NCBI RefSeq assembly: GCF_039521975.1 | Contig: NZ_BAAACZ010000028.1 | Location: 1 to 64,000 of the forward strand | DNA: 64,000 bases | Reading direction: 5' to 3' | DNA from: Alkalibacillus silvisoli | Lineage (GTDB): Bacteria > Bacillota > Bacilli > Bacillales > Alkalibacillaceae | The notes under the pieces: model-generated | Told to the model about the DNA's origin: nothing | The model's input: only the letters and a program-made list of their open reading frames with translations | Database searches by the model: none | Shown here: in pieces, positions 53,053-62,943 of the stretch | How the letters are laid out: each line of letters begins with the position of its first letter | How positions within the stretch are numbered: the stretch's first letter is position 1 | Made by a program: the position numbers and the translations under genes

Positions 53053-53553
53053 ATGAAAGCTATAGTAGGTGTCATTATGGGGAGCACTTCTGATTGGGAA
53101 ACAATGAAACATACGTGTGATATTTTAGAAGAGTTAGAGATCCCTTATGAGAAAGAGGTTGTCTCTGCTCATCGAACACCTGAGAAGATGTTTACATATG
53201 CAGAGTCAGCGTATGAACGTGGATTAAAAGTCATTGTAGCAGGAGCTGGTGGAGCGGCACACTTACCAGGAATGGTTGCAGCGAAAACGGTCTTACCGGT
53301 AATCGGTGTTCCTGTTGAGTCTAAAACGTTAAATGGTTTAGACTCATTGCTATCAATTGTTCAAATGCCAGGTGGAGTCCCTGTTGCAACAGTAGCAATT
53401 GGTGAAGCTGGAGCGAAAAATGCAGGGTTGTTAGCTGCACAACAATTAGCTGCTTTTGACCCGTCTATTTATGAGAGGTTACAAACATACCGCAAACAAA
53501 TGAAAGATAAAGTAGAATCTAGTAATGAGGAGCTACAAACATGGCACGTTTAA
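53053..53553 (+). CDS. purE: N5-CAIR mutase, PurE class I
   Basis: A 166-residue enzyme converting N5-CAIR to CAIR. MGSTSDWETM, VVSAHRTPEKMF and GAGGAAHLPGMVAA carry the active-site residues, including the catalytic His. GGAGAGGATG precedes the ATG. First gene of the pur operon behind the guanine riboswitch; overlaps purK by 13 bases, and the two act in sequence. Confidence 0.97.
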   Translation: MKAIVGVIMGSTSDWETMKHTCDILEELEIPYEKEVVSAHRTPEKMFTYAESAYERGLKVIVAGAGGAAHLPGMVAAKTVLPVIGVPVESKTLNGLDSLLSIVQMPGGVPVATVAIGEAGAKNAGLLAAQQLAAFDPSIYERLQTYRKQMKDKVESSNEELQTWHV

Positions 53554-54689
53554 TTGGGGCGAGTTCAACGATAGGTATAATTGGTGGGGGCCAACTTGGT
53601 CGTATGATGGCTTTATCTGCTAAAGCGATGGGATTTAAAGTGGTTGTATTAGACCCAGCCGACAATTCGCCAACAGGTCAAGTTGCAGATGCAAAGATCG
53701 TGGCACCTTATTCAAGTTTAGAAGCCGCTAAACGTTTAGAAGAAGCTTCAGATGTAATCACTTATGAGTTTGAAAATGTTGACGTTAACGTACTTGAGTA
53801 TTTAGAGCAACATGCGTACTTACCACAAGGTAGCCAATTAATTCAGACGACACAAGATCGAGCATTTGAAAAACAAGCGATGGAGGCAAGTGGCGTAAAA
53901 GTCGCCCATTTTAAATTAGTTGATACCTATGAAGATCTAAAGTATGCACTTGCTCAAATTGGCTATCCAGCAATCCTTAAGACGAGACGGTTTGGTTATG
54001 ATGGAAAAGGTCAAGTGGTTATAGATACAGAAGGCGATTTGTCAGAAGCGGTTCAACTATTAGAACAAGGCTCTTGTATTTTAGAGGAAAAAATAGACTT
54101 TAAACAAGAATTATCGGTCATGGTCGTAAGAAGTACGAAGGGTGAAGTCATTACTTATCCAGTATCAGAAAATATTCACGTCAATCACATTTTACATCAT
54201 TCAATTGTACCTTCTAGAGTTTCTCTGACAGTCGAAGAAGAAGCTAAGTTAGTTGCTGTTCGTATTGCTGAATCGCTAGGTGTGATCGGTGCGTTAGGGG
54301 TTGAATTATTCTTAGGCCAAGATGACACAATCTATGTTAATGAAGTAGCACCTAGACCGCATAATTCGGGTCATTATACGATGGATGCTTGTGGAACCTC
54401 ACAGTTCGAACAGCATGTAAGAGCAATTTGTGGTTGGTCTTTAGGTGAAGTAAATCTGCTAAGCCCGGTTATTATGACGAACATATTAGGGCAACATTTA
54501 AATCATGCTAAAGAACAAATAACAAATCTCACACATGCCAAACTACATTTATATGGCAAAGAAGATGCAAAACATAATCGAAAAATGGGGCATATAAACT
54601 TTGTTGGAGACGATGTTAATGATATGTTAAAACAGATCAAACAATTAAACATTTGGAGGGAGCAACATGATCGAACGTTACACACGTGA
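53541..54689 (+). CDS. purK: N5-CAIR synthetase PurK
   Basis: A 382-residue ATP-grasp enzyme that carboxylates AIR using bicarbonate. IGGGQLGRMMALSAKAMG at the N-terminus, ATP-grasp segment YPAILKTRRFGYDGKGQ near 146 and VNEVAPRPHNSGHYT near 270 are conserved. Starts within purE and ends 23 bases inside purB. Confidence 0.97.
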   Translation: MARLIGASSTIGIIGGGQLGRMMALSAKAMGFKVVVLDPADNSPTGQVADAKIVAPYSSLEAAKRLEEASDVITYEFENVDVNVLEYLEQHAYLPQGSQLIQTTQDRAFEKQAMEASGVKVAHFKLVDTYEDLKYALAQIGYPAILKTRRFGYDGKGQVVIDTEGDLSEAVQLLEQGSCILEEKIDFKQELSVMVVRSTKGEVITYPVSENIHVNHILHHSIVPSRVSLTVEEEAKLVAVRIAESLGVIGALGVELFLGQDDTIYVNEVAPRPHNSGHYTMDACGTSQFEQHVRAICGWSLGEVNLLSPVIMTNILGQHLNHAKEQITNLTHAKLHLYGKEDAKHNRKMGHINFVGDDVNDMLKQIKQLNIWREQHDRTLHT

Positions 54690-55962
54690 AGAAATGGGCA
54701 ATATTTGGACAGAGGAAAATCGATTTCAGGCTTGGTTAGAAGTAGAGATCTTAGCTTGTGAAGCATGGGCGGAGTTAGGTGATATTCCAAAAGAAGATGT
54801 GAAGGAAATACGTAAGAAGGCATCATTTGATGTGAGTCGGATTCAAGAAATTGAGCAAGAAACACGTCACGATGTTGTTGCGTTTACACGTGCGGTTTCA
54901 GAAACGTTAGGAGATGAAAAGAAGTGGGTGCACTATGGATTAACGTCAACTGATGTCGTGGATACAGCCTTATCGTACTTAATTAAACAAGCGAATGATT
55001 TAATTCGTCAAGATTTAGAACGCTTTTTAAATGTGATTAAAAAGAAAGCAGAAGAGCATAAGTATACGATTATGATGGGGCGTACACATGGTGTTCATGC
55101 AGAACCGACAACTTTTGGTTTAAAACTAGCGCTTTGGTTTGAGGAAATGAAGCGTAATATCGAACGATTTGAAGCGGCTGCTAAAGGGGTTGAAGTTGGT
55201 AAATTATCTGGAGCAGTTGGTACATATGCCAATATAGACCCATTTGTTGAGAAATTTGTTTGTGAAAGTCTAGGCTTAACACCATCGCCAATTTCAACTC
55301 AAACGCTACAAAGAGACCGTCACGCTGATTACATGTCAACATTAGCTTTAATTGCCTCATCGGTTGAGAAGATGGCTGTAGAAATTCGCGGCTTACAAAA
55401 AAGTGAAACGCGTGAAGTAGAAGAATTTTTCGCTAAAGGGCAAAAGGGTTCTTCTGCCATGCCGCATAAACGTAACCCAATTGGTTCAGAGAATATGACA
55501 GGATTGGCACGTGTGATTCGTGGTTACATGATGACAGCTTATGAAAATGTACCGCTATGGCATGAACGTGATATTTCACACTCTTCAGCTGAACGCGTCA
55601 TTATTCCTGATGCGACGATTGCACTTAATTATATGTTGAATCGTTTTACAGGGATTATCGAGAAGTTAACTGTATTTGAAGACAATATGAAAGCAAACAT
55701 GGACCGAACTTATGGATTAATTTACTCACAGCGCGTATTGCTGACTTTAATTGATCAAGGCTTCTCACGTGAACGTGCTTATGACCTTGTTCAACCATTA
55801 GCGATGCAGGCGTGGGAAGAGGGCGTATCATTCCCAGATTTAATTCGTTCGACTGAAGAAATTACAAATGCGATTAGCCAAGAAGATATAGAGGCATGCT
55901 TTGATCCAACTTACCATCTGAAAAATGTCGATATGATTTTTGAGCGTTTAGGACTGAAATAA
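54667..55962 (+). CDS. purB: Adenylosuccinate lyase
   Basis: A 431-residue enzyme acting twice in purine synthesis (SAICAR to AICAR, and adenylosuccinate to AMP). HYGLTSTDVVDTALS near 86, GRTHGVHAEP near 138 and the signature GSSAMPHKRNPIGSENM near 262 are present with the catalytic Ser and His. ATG 54667 is 6-7 bases after GGAGGG and overlaps purK. Confidence 0.97.
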   Translation: MIERYTREEMGNIWTEENRFQAWLEVEILACEAWAELGDIPKEDVKEIRKKASFDVSRIQEIEQETRHDVVAFTRAVSETLGDEKKWVHYGLTSTDVVDTALSYLIKQANDLIRQDLERFLNVIKKKAEEHKYTIMMGRTHGVHAEPTTFGLKLALWFEEMKRNIERFEAAAKGVEVGKLSGAVGTYANIDPFVEKFVCESLGLTPSPISTQTLQRDRHADYMSTLALIASSVEKMAVEIRGLQKSETREVEEFFAKGQKGSSAMPHKRNPIGSENMTGLARVIRGYMMTAYENVPLWHERDISHSSAERVIIPDATIALNYMLNRFTGIIEKLTVFEDNMKANMDRTYGLIYSQRVLLTLIDQGFSRERAYDLVQPLAMQAWEEGVSFPDLIRSTEEITNAISQEDIEACFDPTYHLKNVDMIFERLGLK

Positions 55963-56018
55963 GATTTTGAAGTTACTGTTGTCGCATGTTTGAAAACCAA
56001 AAACAAGGAGGTATCTCT

Positions 56019-56741
56019 TTGGAAAAGCGAGCAATGTTGTATGAAGGGAAAGCAAAGCAGTTGTTTGAAACTACAGAGCCAAACATTCTTTGGGTTCAAT
56101 ATAAAGACGCTTTAACAGCTTTTAACGGAGAGAAAAAAGAACAAGCAAAAGGCAAAGGGCGCTTAAACAATGAAATATCATCACTATTGTTTAAGCAACT
56201 TTCAAAAGCAGGTATATCAAACCATTTTGTTAAGCGTATGTCTGAAACAGAACAACTCGTTAAGAAGACATCAATTATTCCAATTGAAGTAGTCATTCGA
56301 AATGTTGCAGCAGGAAGTCTTGCAAGAAGGCTCGGCTTAGAAGAAGGGATACCATTAAACACTACGATTGCTGAATACTACTACAAAGATGATGACTTAG
56401 GTGACCCGTTAATCAATGAAGATCATATAAAATTTTTAAACTTAGTATCTAGTAACCAACTAAATGAAATGAAAGAAATCGCGCTTAGAGTAAATCGCCA
56501 TTTAACGAAATATTTTAAAGCGTGTGATGTAGAGCTAGTCGATTTCAAGTTGGAGTTCGGGTTTGATAAAGAAGGAGAATTAATTCTATCAGACGAAATT
56601 TCTCCAGACACCTGCCGACTTTGGGATGTTCATACTAATGAAAAGCTAGATAAAGATGTTTTTCGAGAAGGAATAGGGCAAGTCGATCAGGCATATGAAA
56701 CGATTTTAACGCGTTTAAAAGGCGCAGTTGTTAATGATTAA
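56019..56741 (+). CDS. purC: SAICAR synthetase
   Basis: A 240-residue enzyme joining aspartate to CAIR. LYEGKAKQLF, FNGEKKEQAKGKGRLNNEI, EVVIRNVAAGSLARR and the C-terminal LSDEISPDTCRLWD are conserved. The frame is open from ATG 55986, but AAGGAGG at 56005-56011 points to TTG 56019, giving MEKRAMLYEGKAKQ. Confidence 0.96.
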   Translation: MEKRAMLYEGKAKQLFETTEPNILWVQYKDALTAFNGEKKEQAKGKGRLNNEISSLLFKQLSKAGISNHFVKRMSETEQLVKKTSIIPIEVVIRNVAAGSLARRLGLEEGIPLNTTIAEYYYKDDDLGDPLINEDHIKFLNLVSSNQLNEMKEIALRVNRHLTKYFKACDVELVDFKLEFGFDKEGELILSDEISPDTCRLWDVHTNEKLDKDVFREGIGQVDQAYETILTRLKGAVVND

Positions 56742-56760
56742 GAAAAGGGGTGCTAAAGTG

Positions 56761-57018
56761 ATGATTAAAGTAAAAGTATACGTAACGTTGAAAGCAGGAG
56801 TACTCGATCCTCAAGGTAAAGCAATTGAGCAAGCGTTAGAAGCGATGGATGTTGATAATGTAGAGGGTATGCGTGTCGGGAAGTATATGGAGTTTAATCT
56901 TGAACCGAAAGCTAACCAATCAGTAGATGAACAAGTGACGTACATGTGTGAGCAACTGTTATCTAACCCAGTCATTGAAGATTACCGTTATGAAACAGAG
57001 GAGGTTATTGTAAGATGA
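56761..57018 (+). CDS. purS: FGAM synthase subunit PurS
   Basis: An 85-residue small subunit. IKVKVYVTLKAGVLDPQGKA and the C-terminal LSNPVIEDYRYETEEVIV match PurS, which bridges PurL and PurQ. GTG 56758 and ATG 56761 are both possible after AAAAGGGG; the ATG is chosen. Overlaps purQ by 4 bases. Confidence 0.95.
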   Translation: MIKVKVYVTLKAGVLDPQGKAIEQALEAMDVDNVEGMRVGKYMEFNLEPKANQSVDEQVTYMCEQLLSNPVIEDYRYETEEVIVR

Positions 57019-57698
57019 AGTTTGCTGTCATAGTGTTTCCAGGTTCGAACTGCGATATGGATCTGTTTCATGCAATTGAAGCTGGTTTAAAAGAAGAGGT
57101 CGATTATGTCTTTCATACAGAAACTAATCTAGAAAACTATGATGCCGTTTTACTGCCAGGTGGGTTTTCATACGGTGATTACTTACGTTCAGGTGCAATT
57201 GCAAGCTTCTCTAATGTCATGGAATCGGTGAAGCAATTTGCGGAATCTGGTAAGCCTGTTTTAGGGATCTGTAATGGGTTTCAAGTTTTACTAGAGACCG
57301 GTTTACTACCAGGAGCTATGAAGCGGAATGAGGCGCTGAAGTTTATTTGTCGCCCTGTTGAGTTAACGGTCGAAAACAACGAAACATTCTTCACAACAAG
57401 CTACGATTTACATGCAAAGGTCAATGTACCGATCGCTCACGCTGAAGGCAATTACGAGTGTGATCAAGAGACGCTAAAACGTCTTGAACAAAACAATCAA
57501 ATTGTTTTTAGATATGTTAATAACCCGAACGGCTCAGTTAGTGACATCGCTGGTATTGTTAACGAAAAGGGTAACGTCTTAGGAATGATGCCACATCCAG
57601 AGCGAGCGGTTGATGAGATATTAGGTAGTGCTGATGGTTTGAAATTATTTCAGTCAATGTTAACAAATTGGAGGGAGCACCATGTCATTACTTCTTGA
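57015..57698 (+). CDS. purQ: FGAM synthase subunit PurQ (glutaminase)
   Basis: A 227-residue class I glutaminase that supplies ammonia to PurL. The Cys nucleophile is in LGICNGFQVLLETG near 86; catalytic His and Glu are in MMPHPERA near 197. N-terminal FAVIVFPGSNCDMDL binds the complex. Overlaps purL by 17 bases. Confidence 0.97.
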   Translation: MKFAVIVFPGSNCDMDLFHAIEAGLKEEVDYVFHTETNLENYDAVLLPGGFSYGDYLRSGAIASFSNVMESVKQFAESGKPVLGICNGFQVLLETGLLPGAMKRNEALKFICRPVELTVENNETFFTTSYDLHAKVNVPIAHAEGNYECDQETLKRLEQNNQIVFRYVNNPNGSVSDIAGIVNEKGNVLGMMPHPERAVDEILGSADGLKLFQSMLTNWREHHVITS

Positions 57699-59907
57699 GC
57701 CAAATACAGAAGAGGTTAAAGAAAAGAAGCTTTATCGTGAGATGGGATTAACAGATGAAGAGTTTAAGTTAATTGAACGAATTTTGTCGCGTTTGCCAAA
57801 CTATACTGAAACAGGAATTTTCTCTGTTATGTGGAGTGAGCATTGTAGTTATAAAAAGTCTCGCCCACTATTAAAGAAATTCCCGACAACAGGTCATCAC
57901 ATCTTACAAGGTCCTGGTGAAGGGGCGGGTGTTGTTGATATTGGGGATGGGCAAGCAGCTGTATTTAAAATCGAAAGTCACAACCATCCGTCTGCAATTG
58001 AGCCGCATCAGGGTGCTGCAACAGGTGTCGGTGGAATTATACGTGACGTATTTTCGATGGGAGCTCGTCCTATAGCGTTATTAAACTCTCTTCGTTTCGG
58101 TGAGCTTGATCAGCCTCGCACGCAGTATTTGTTTGAAGAAGTCGTGGCTGGTATTGCTGGTTATGGGAATTGTGTCGGTGTTCCAACAGTTGGCGGTGAG
58201 ATTCAATTTGATGATTGTTATAAAGGTAACCCACTTGTAAATGCGATGTGCGTTGGATTAATCGACCATGACAACCTACAAGTCGGGCAAGCAAAGGGTA
58301 TTGGTAATACGGTTATGTATATTGGATCTAAAACAGGGCGTGACGGAATCCATGGTGCTACTTTTGCCTCTGAAGAATTAACAGATGATTCAAAGGAAGA
58401 CCGTCCAGCAGTTCAAGTTGGCGATCCGTTTATGGAAAAACTGTTAATAGAAGCTTGTTTAGAGTTAGTCCAATCAGATGCATTAGTTGGGATACAAGAT
58501 ATGGGTGCTGCAGGCTTAACGTCATCGGCGAGTGAAATGGCAAGTAAAGCAGGTACTGGAATTGAAATGAATTTAGATCTAATTCCGCAACGTGAACAAG
58601 ACATGACGCCATATGAAATGATGCTATCAGAATCGCAAGAGCGTATGCTTGTAGTCATCGAAAAAGGTCACGAACAAGAAATTAAAGATATTGTCTCAAA
58701 ATATGGCATTGAAGCGGTTGAAGTTGGAACGGTAACCGATGATCAAAGGCTTCGTTTAACTTTTAAAGGTGAAATTGTAGCTGATATGCCAGTAGATGCT
58801 CTAGCAGAAGATGCACCAGTCTATCATTTACCGTCTAAAGAACCAGAAGCTTTTAAACGTAATCAGTCTATCAACCTAGAACTTTCAGAGGTAGAGGATG
58901 CTAATGAGTTATTAGTAAATCTATTGAAAGCACCTACGATTGCAAGTAAAGAATGGGTGTATGATCAATACGATTATATGGTCCAAACGAATACAGTTAT
59001 CGCGCCAGGATCAGATGCAGCGGTCATTCGCATTAAAGGGACAAATAAAGCGCTAGCGATGACGACAGACTGTAATTCCCGTTATTTACAGTTAGACCCT
59101 AAAACGGGTGGTGAAATTGCAGTTGCTGAAGCGGCTCGCAATATCATTTGTTCAGGTGCAGAGCCACTAGCGTTAACCGACTGCTTGAACTTTGGTAATC
59201 CGGAAAAAGAAGAAAACTTTTGGATGATGGAAAAAGCGACAGATGGAATGGCAGGAGCGGCCGGTCAATTAAGTACTCCGGTAATCAGTGGAAACGTATC
59301 ACTTTATAACGAAACAAATGGTATAAGTGTTTATCCAACCCCTGTTGTTGGGATGGTTGGTTTGATTCATGATGTTGAACATATTACGAAGCAGCAAGTT
59401 CAGCATGCAGGTGATTTAGTTTATGTTATTGGTGAAACGTCACTTGATTTAGGTGGAAGTGAAGTTCAAAAGCAATTATACGGAAAATATGAAGGTGCAG
59501 CACCGAAGATTGATCTACAAGTGGAAAAACAGCGTCAAGAACAGCTATTAAACGCGATTCAACAAGGTGCTATCCAATCAGCACACGATGTTTCAGAGGG
59601 TGGTTTAGCTGTTGCATTTGCAGAAAAAGTGATGGGCACTTCTTACGGTTTAAATGTAGCGTTACAAGGTGAGCATTTACTAGAGTTGTTTAGCGAAACG
59701 CAATCGCGTTTTATCGTAACAGTTGCGAAGGAGAACCAAGGATACTTTGAGGAGAATGTGTCTGATTTTCAATTTGTAGGTGAAGTGACTAATGATTCAG
59801 AGTTAAACATTAACTGGAATGAACAAAGCGTGATCAATCAAAACGTCGATTCATTAACAGACCACTGGAAAGGAGCTATTCCATGCTTGATGAAATCAAA
59901 GGGCTAA
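57682..59907 (+). CDS. purL: FGAM synthase subunit PurL (small type)
   Basis: A 741-residue amidotransferase subunit of the small type that needs PurS and PurQ. MWSEHCSYKKSRPLLKKFPT near 50, ESHNHPSAIEPHQGAATGVGG (shown in part as ESHNHPSAIEP) with the catalytic His, and GNVSLYNET near 537 are conserved. Overlaps purF by 25 bases. Confidence 0.97.
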   Translation: MSLLLEPNTEEVKEKKLYREMGLTDEEFKLIERILSRLPNYTETGIFSVMWSEHCSYKKSRPLLKKFPTTGHHILQGPGEGAGVVDIGDGQAAVFKIESHNHPSAIEPHQGAATGVGGIIRDVFSMGARPIALLNSLRFGELDQPRTQYLFEEVVAGIAGYGNCVGVPTVGGEIQFDDCYKGNPLVNAMCVGLIDHDNLQVGQAKGIGNTVMYIGSKTGRDGIHGATFASEELTDDSKEDRPAVQVGDPFMEKLLIEACLELVQSDALVGIQDMGAAGLTSSASEMASKAGTGIEMNLDLIPQREQDMTPYEMMLSESQERMLVVIEKGHEQEIKDIVSKYGIEAVEVGTVTDDQRLRLTFKGEIVADMPVDALAEDAPVYHLPSKEPEAFKRNQSINLELSEVEDANELLVNLLKAPTIASKEWVYDQYDYMVQTNTVIAPGSDAAVIRIKGTNKALAMTTDCNSRYLQLDPKTGGEIAVAEAARNIICSGAEPLALTDCLNFGNPEKEENFWMMEKATDGMAGAAGQLSTPVISGNVSLYNETNGISVYPTPVVGMVGLIHDVEHITKQQVQHAGDLVYVIGETSLDLGGSEVQKQLYGKYEGAAPKIDLQVEKQRQEQLLNAIQQGAIQSAHDVSEGGLAVAFAEKVMGTSYGLNVALQGEHLLELFSETQSRFIVTVAKENQGYFEENVSDFQFVGEVTNDSELNINWNEQSVINQNVDSLTDHWKGAIPCLMKSKG

Positions 59908-61334
59908 ACGAAGAGTGCGGAATTTTTGGTGTTTATAATCATATTCAAGCGGCTCACATGACTTACTACGGTCTTCATAGCTTACAACACCGTGGTCAAG
60001 AAGGGGCAGGAATCGTCGTTTCTAACGGTCAAACATTAGAGCAATCAAAGGGTCATGGGTTAGTGACAGAGGTGTTTGATGAAGAGCGTTTAGTCAAGTT
60101 ACAAGGCCACAGTGCAATCGGTCATGTTAGGTATTCGACAGCCGGGGAAAAGTCATATGAAAATATTCAGCCTCTACTGTTTCATTCTCACACCGGTTCA
60201 TTATCTGTTGCACATAATGGCAATTTAGTTAATGCGACAAAATTGAGGTCTGAACTAGAAGATGAGGGAAGCATTTTTCAAACGACGTCTGATACAGAAG
60301 TCATTGCACACTTAATTCGAAAAGGTGGAAAGAGGCCACCACATGAGCGAATTAAAGCCTCACTAAAACAACTTGAAGGCGCCTTTGCAATTGTTATGCT
60401 ACTAGAAGATCAATTAATTGCGGCATTAGACCCTAGAGGCATGCGCCCGCTTTCTTTAGGTAAAGTGGGTGAGTCATATGTAGTCGCATCAGAAACGTGC
60501 GCTTTTGATGTTGTTGGTGCAGAATACATCCGTGAAGTTCTTCCTGGTGAGTATTTAGTCATTGATGAAGATGGCTTACATTCAAGTACATTTACAGACA
60601 AACAGGATCGCTCGATTTGCACGATGGAATACGTTTATTTTGCAAGGCCAGACAGTCAAGTTGATGGCGATAACATTCATAGTACGAGAAAGCGACTTGG
60701 AAAGAAGTTAGCAGAAATAGCCCCTGTTGAAGCGGATGTTATAACAGGTGTACCGGATTCTAGCATTTCTGCAGCTATTGGTTATGCCGAACAGGCGAAT
60801 ATACCTTATGAACTTGGATTAATTAAAAACCGTTACGTCGGTCGTACGTTTATTCAGCCATCGCAGGAAATGCGTGAGCGTGGTGTGAGGATGAAGTTAT
60901 CACCTGTACGTAAGATTGTAGAAGGAAAACGTGTCGTTATGGTTGATGACTCAATCGTTCGTGGAACAACTTCAAGAAGAATCGTATCCATGCTTAAAGA
61001 GGCTGGAGCGAAAGAGGTACATGTCAGAATTAGCTCTCCACCGATTAAGCATCCATGTTTTTATGGAATTGATACCTCAACGTCATCGGAGTTAATCGCG
61101 GCGAATTATTCTATTGAAGAGATTCGAGAAGAGATCGGTGCTGATTCGTTAAGCTTTTTACCAACTAGTGAAATGGTTGAGGCGATTGGTCGAGATGACT
61201 CTAGTCCGAATTGTGGTCATTGTTTAGCGTGTTTCACAGGAAACTATCCAACAGACATTTATGACAATTCAGTGTTACCACATGAAAAAGACCAGTTAGT
61301 CAAAGAAGTCGTTAAACAAGGGGCGAATTACTAA
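59883..61334 (+). CDS. purF: Glutamine PRPP amidotransferase
   Basis: A 483-residue enzyme for the committed step. It begins MLDEIKGLNEE then CGIFG: an 11-residue propeptide that is cut to free the N-terminal Cys nucleophile. The PRPP site is VVMVDDSIVRGTTSRRI near 352, and C-terminal cysteines (CGHCLACFTG near 440) are among the 4Fe-4S ligands of the oxygen-sensitive Bacillus type. Overlaps purM by one base. Confidence 0.97.
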   Translation: MLDEIKGLNEECGIFGVYNHIQAAHMTYYGLHSLQHRGQEGAGIVVSNGQTLEQSKGHGLVTEVFDEERLVKLQGHSAIGHVRYSTAGEKSYENIQPLLFHSHTGSLSVAHNGNLVNATKLRSELEDEGSIFQTTSDTEVIAHLIRKGGKRPPHERIKASLKQLEGAFAIVMLLEDQLIAALDPRGMRPLSLGKVGESYVVASETCAFDVVGAEYIREVLPGEYLVIDEDGLHSSTFTDKQDRSICTMEYVYFARPDSQVDGDNIHSTRKRLGKKLAEIAPVEADVITGVPDSSISAAIGYAEQANIPYELGLIKNRYVGRTFIQPSQEMRERGVRMKLSPVRKIVEGKRVVMVDDSIVRGTTSRRIVSMLKEAGAKEVHVRISSPPIKHPCFYGIDTSTSSELIAANYSIEEIREEIGADSLSFLPTSEMVEAIGRDDSSPNCGHCLACFTGNYPTDIYDNSVLPHEKDQLVKEVVKQGANY

Positions 61335-62371
61335 TGTCAGAAGCATACCGTCAAGCAGGGGTTAATATCGAAGCAGGCTATGAAGCTGTTAACAGAATGA
61401 AGTCGCATGTTAATAGAACTAAGCGAAAAGGTGCGATGGGTGCATTAGGCGGGTTTGGGGGCCTATTTGACTTATCACAGTTGAATTACGAAGAGCCTGT
61501 ATTAATTTCAGGTACTGACGGAGTTGGCACGAAGTTAAAGCTCGCCTTTATGACCGACAAGCACGATACAATTGGGGTGGATGCTGTAGCGATGTGTGTT
61601 AATGATATTGTCGCACAAGGTGCAGAGCCACTATACTTTTTAGATTATTTAGCATTGGGTGAATCTAACCCTTGGAAAATCGAACAAATCGTCAAAGGAA
61701 TTGCTGATGGTTGCGAACAATCAGGATGTGCTTTAATCGGCGGTGAAACAGCTGAAATGCCAGGGTTATATGAGCTAGAAGAGTATGATGTAGCTGGGTT
61801 TGTCGTTGGTGCAGTTGAGAAAAGTAATCTAATTACAGGTGAGGGCATTGAATCAGGCGATGTATTAATTGGTTTACCATCAAGTGGGGTGCATAGTAAC
61901 GGCTTTTCACTCGTAAGAAAAGTGTTAGAAGAACAAAATCTGGATCTAAACGCAGTCTATCCACCGTTCACGTCACCACTGAAAGATGTCTTACTTACAC
62001 CAACAAGGATTTATGTCAAGCAAATTTTAGCTTTAATACAACATATCAATGTGAAAGGTGTCGCTCATATTACAGGTGGTGGCTTCGATGAAAATATTCC
62101 TCGTATGTTACCAGAGCGTTTAGGGGCAACGATTGATTTAACATCATTTAAGAAGCCTGATATTTTTACATTCATTGAAGAACATTGTAACGTTACCCCA
62201 CGAGAAATGTACAACATTTTTAATATGGGAATTGGAATGATCGTAGCTATTAACAGACACGATGTTGAAGAAGCATTGCTACGAGTAAAAGAGTTAGGTG
62301 AAGAAGCTTACGTCATTGGCTCAGTAAATGAGACGGGTGAGCTGTCACTAACTGGGGAGGCAGGGCCATGA
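61334..62371 (+). CDS. purM: AIR synthetase
   Basis: A 345-residue ATP-dependent cyclase that makes AIR from FGAM. AYRQAGVNIEAGYEAVNRM, SGTDGVGTKLKLAF, LIGGETAEMPGLY and GGGFDENIPRMLP are family signatures, related to PurL. Overlaps purN by 4 bases (ATGA). Confidence 0.97.
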   Translation: MSEAYRQAGVNIEAGYEAVNRMKSHVNRTKRKGAMGALGGFGGLFDLSQLNYEEPVLISGTDGVGTKLKLAFMTDKHDTIGVDAVAMCVNDIVAQGAEPLYFLDYLALGESNPWKIEQIVKGIADGCEQSGCALIGGETAEMPGLYELEEYDVAGFVVGAVEKSNLITGEGIESGDVLIGLPSSGVHSNGFSLVRKVLEEQNLDLNAVYPPFTSPLKDVLLTPTRIYVKQILALIQHINVKGVAHITGGGFDENIPRMLPERLGATIDLTSFKKPDIFTFIEEHCNVTPREMYNIFNMGIGMIVAINRHDVEEALLRVKELGEEAYVIGSVNETGELSLTGEAGP

Positions 62372-62943
62372 AAAAACTTGCCGTATTAGCATCGGGTAGT
62401 GGGTCAAACTTTGAAGCGGTCGTTAATAAGTCAACAGATGCGTATGAAGTTGTTTTACTGATTACAGACCGCGATGATGCTTATGCATTACAACGAGCTG
62501 AAAATTTAGGTGTTCCTTCAAAAAGTATTTTGCCGAAAAACTTTGAAAACAAATCAGCATATGAACAAGAGGTGTTGGACTTAATTCACTCATATGATGT
62601 TGATTGGGTTGCGCTAGCTGGCTACATGCGTATTGTTGGACCCACGCTTTTAAAGCCTTATGAAGGTCGAATTATAAATGTCCATCCGTCGTTGCTGCCG
62701 AAGTTCCCTGGTAAAGATGCAATTGCTCAAGCGTTAGAAGTTGAAGTTGGGAAAACGGGTGTTACCGTTCATTACATTGATGAAGGAATTGATACCGGTC
62801 CAATTATCTCTCAAGAAGCTGTTGAAGTTACCAAGCAAGATACATATGAAACGTTGCAGCAGAAAATTAGGCAAGTCGAACATGAACTTTTACCCAAGAC
62901 TCTAACGAAAGTCATACGAGAGGATGAGCTAATTGGAAAATAA
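62368..62943 (+). CDS. purN: GAR transformylase PurN
   Basis: A 191-residue folate-dependent formyltransferase. LAVLASGSGSNFEAVV is the phosphate loop, INVHPSLLPKFPGKDA carries the catalytic His and Asn, and VHYIDEGIDTGPII has the catalytic Asp. Stop lies inside the start of purH. Confidence 0.97.
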   Translation: MKKLAVLASGSGSNFEAVVNKSTDAYEVVLLITDRDDAYALQRAENLGVPSKSILPKNFENKSAYEQEVLDLIHSYDVDWVALAGYMRIVGPTLLKPYEGRIINVHPSLLPKFPGKDAIAQALEVEVGKTGVTVHYIDEGIDTGPIISQEAVEVTKQDTYETLQQKIRQVEHELLPKTLTKVIREDELIGK

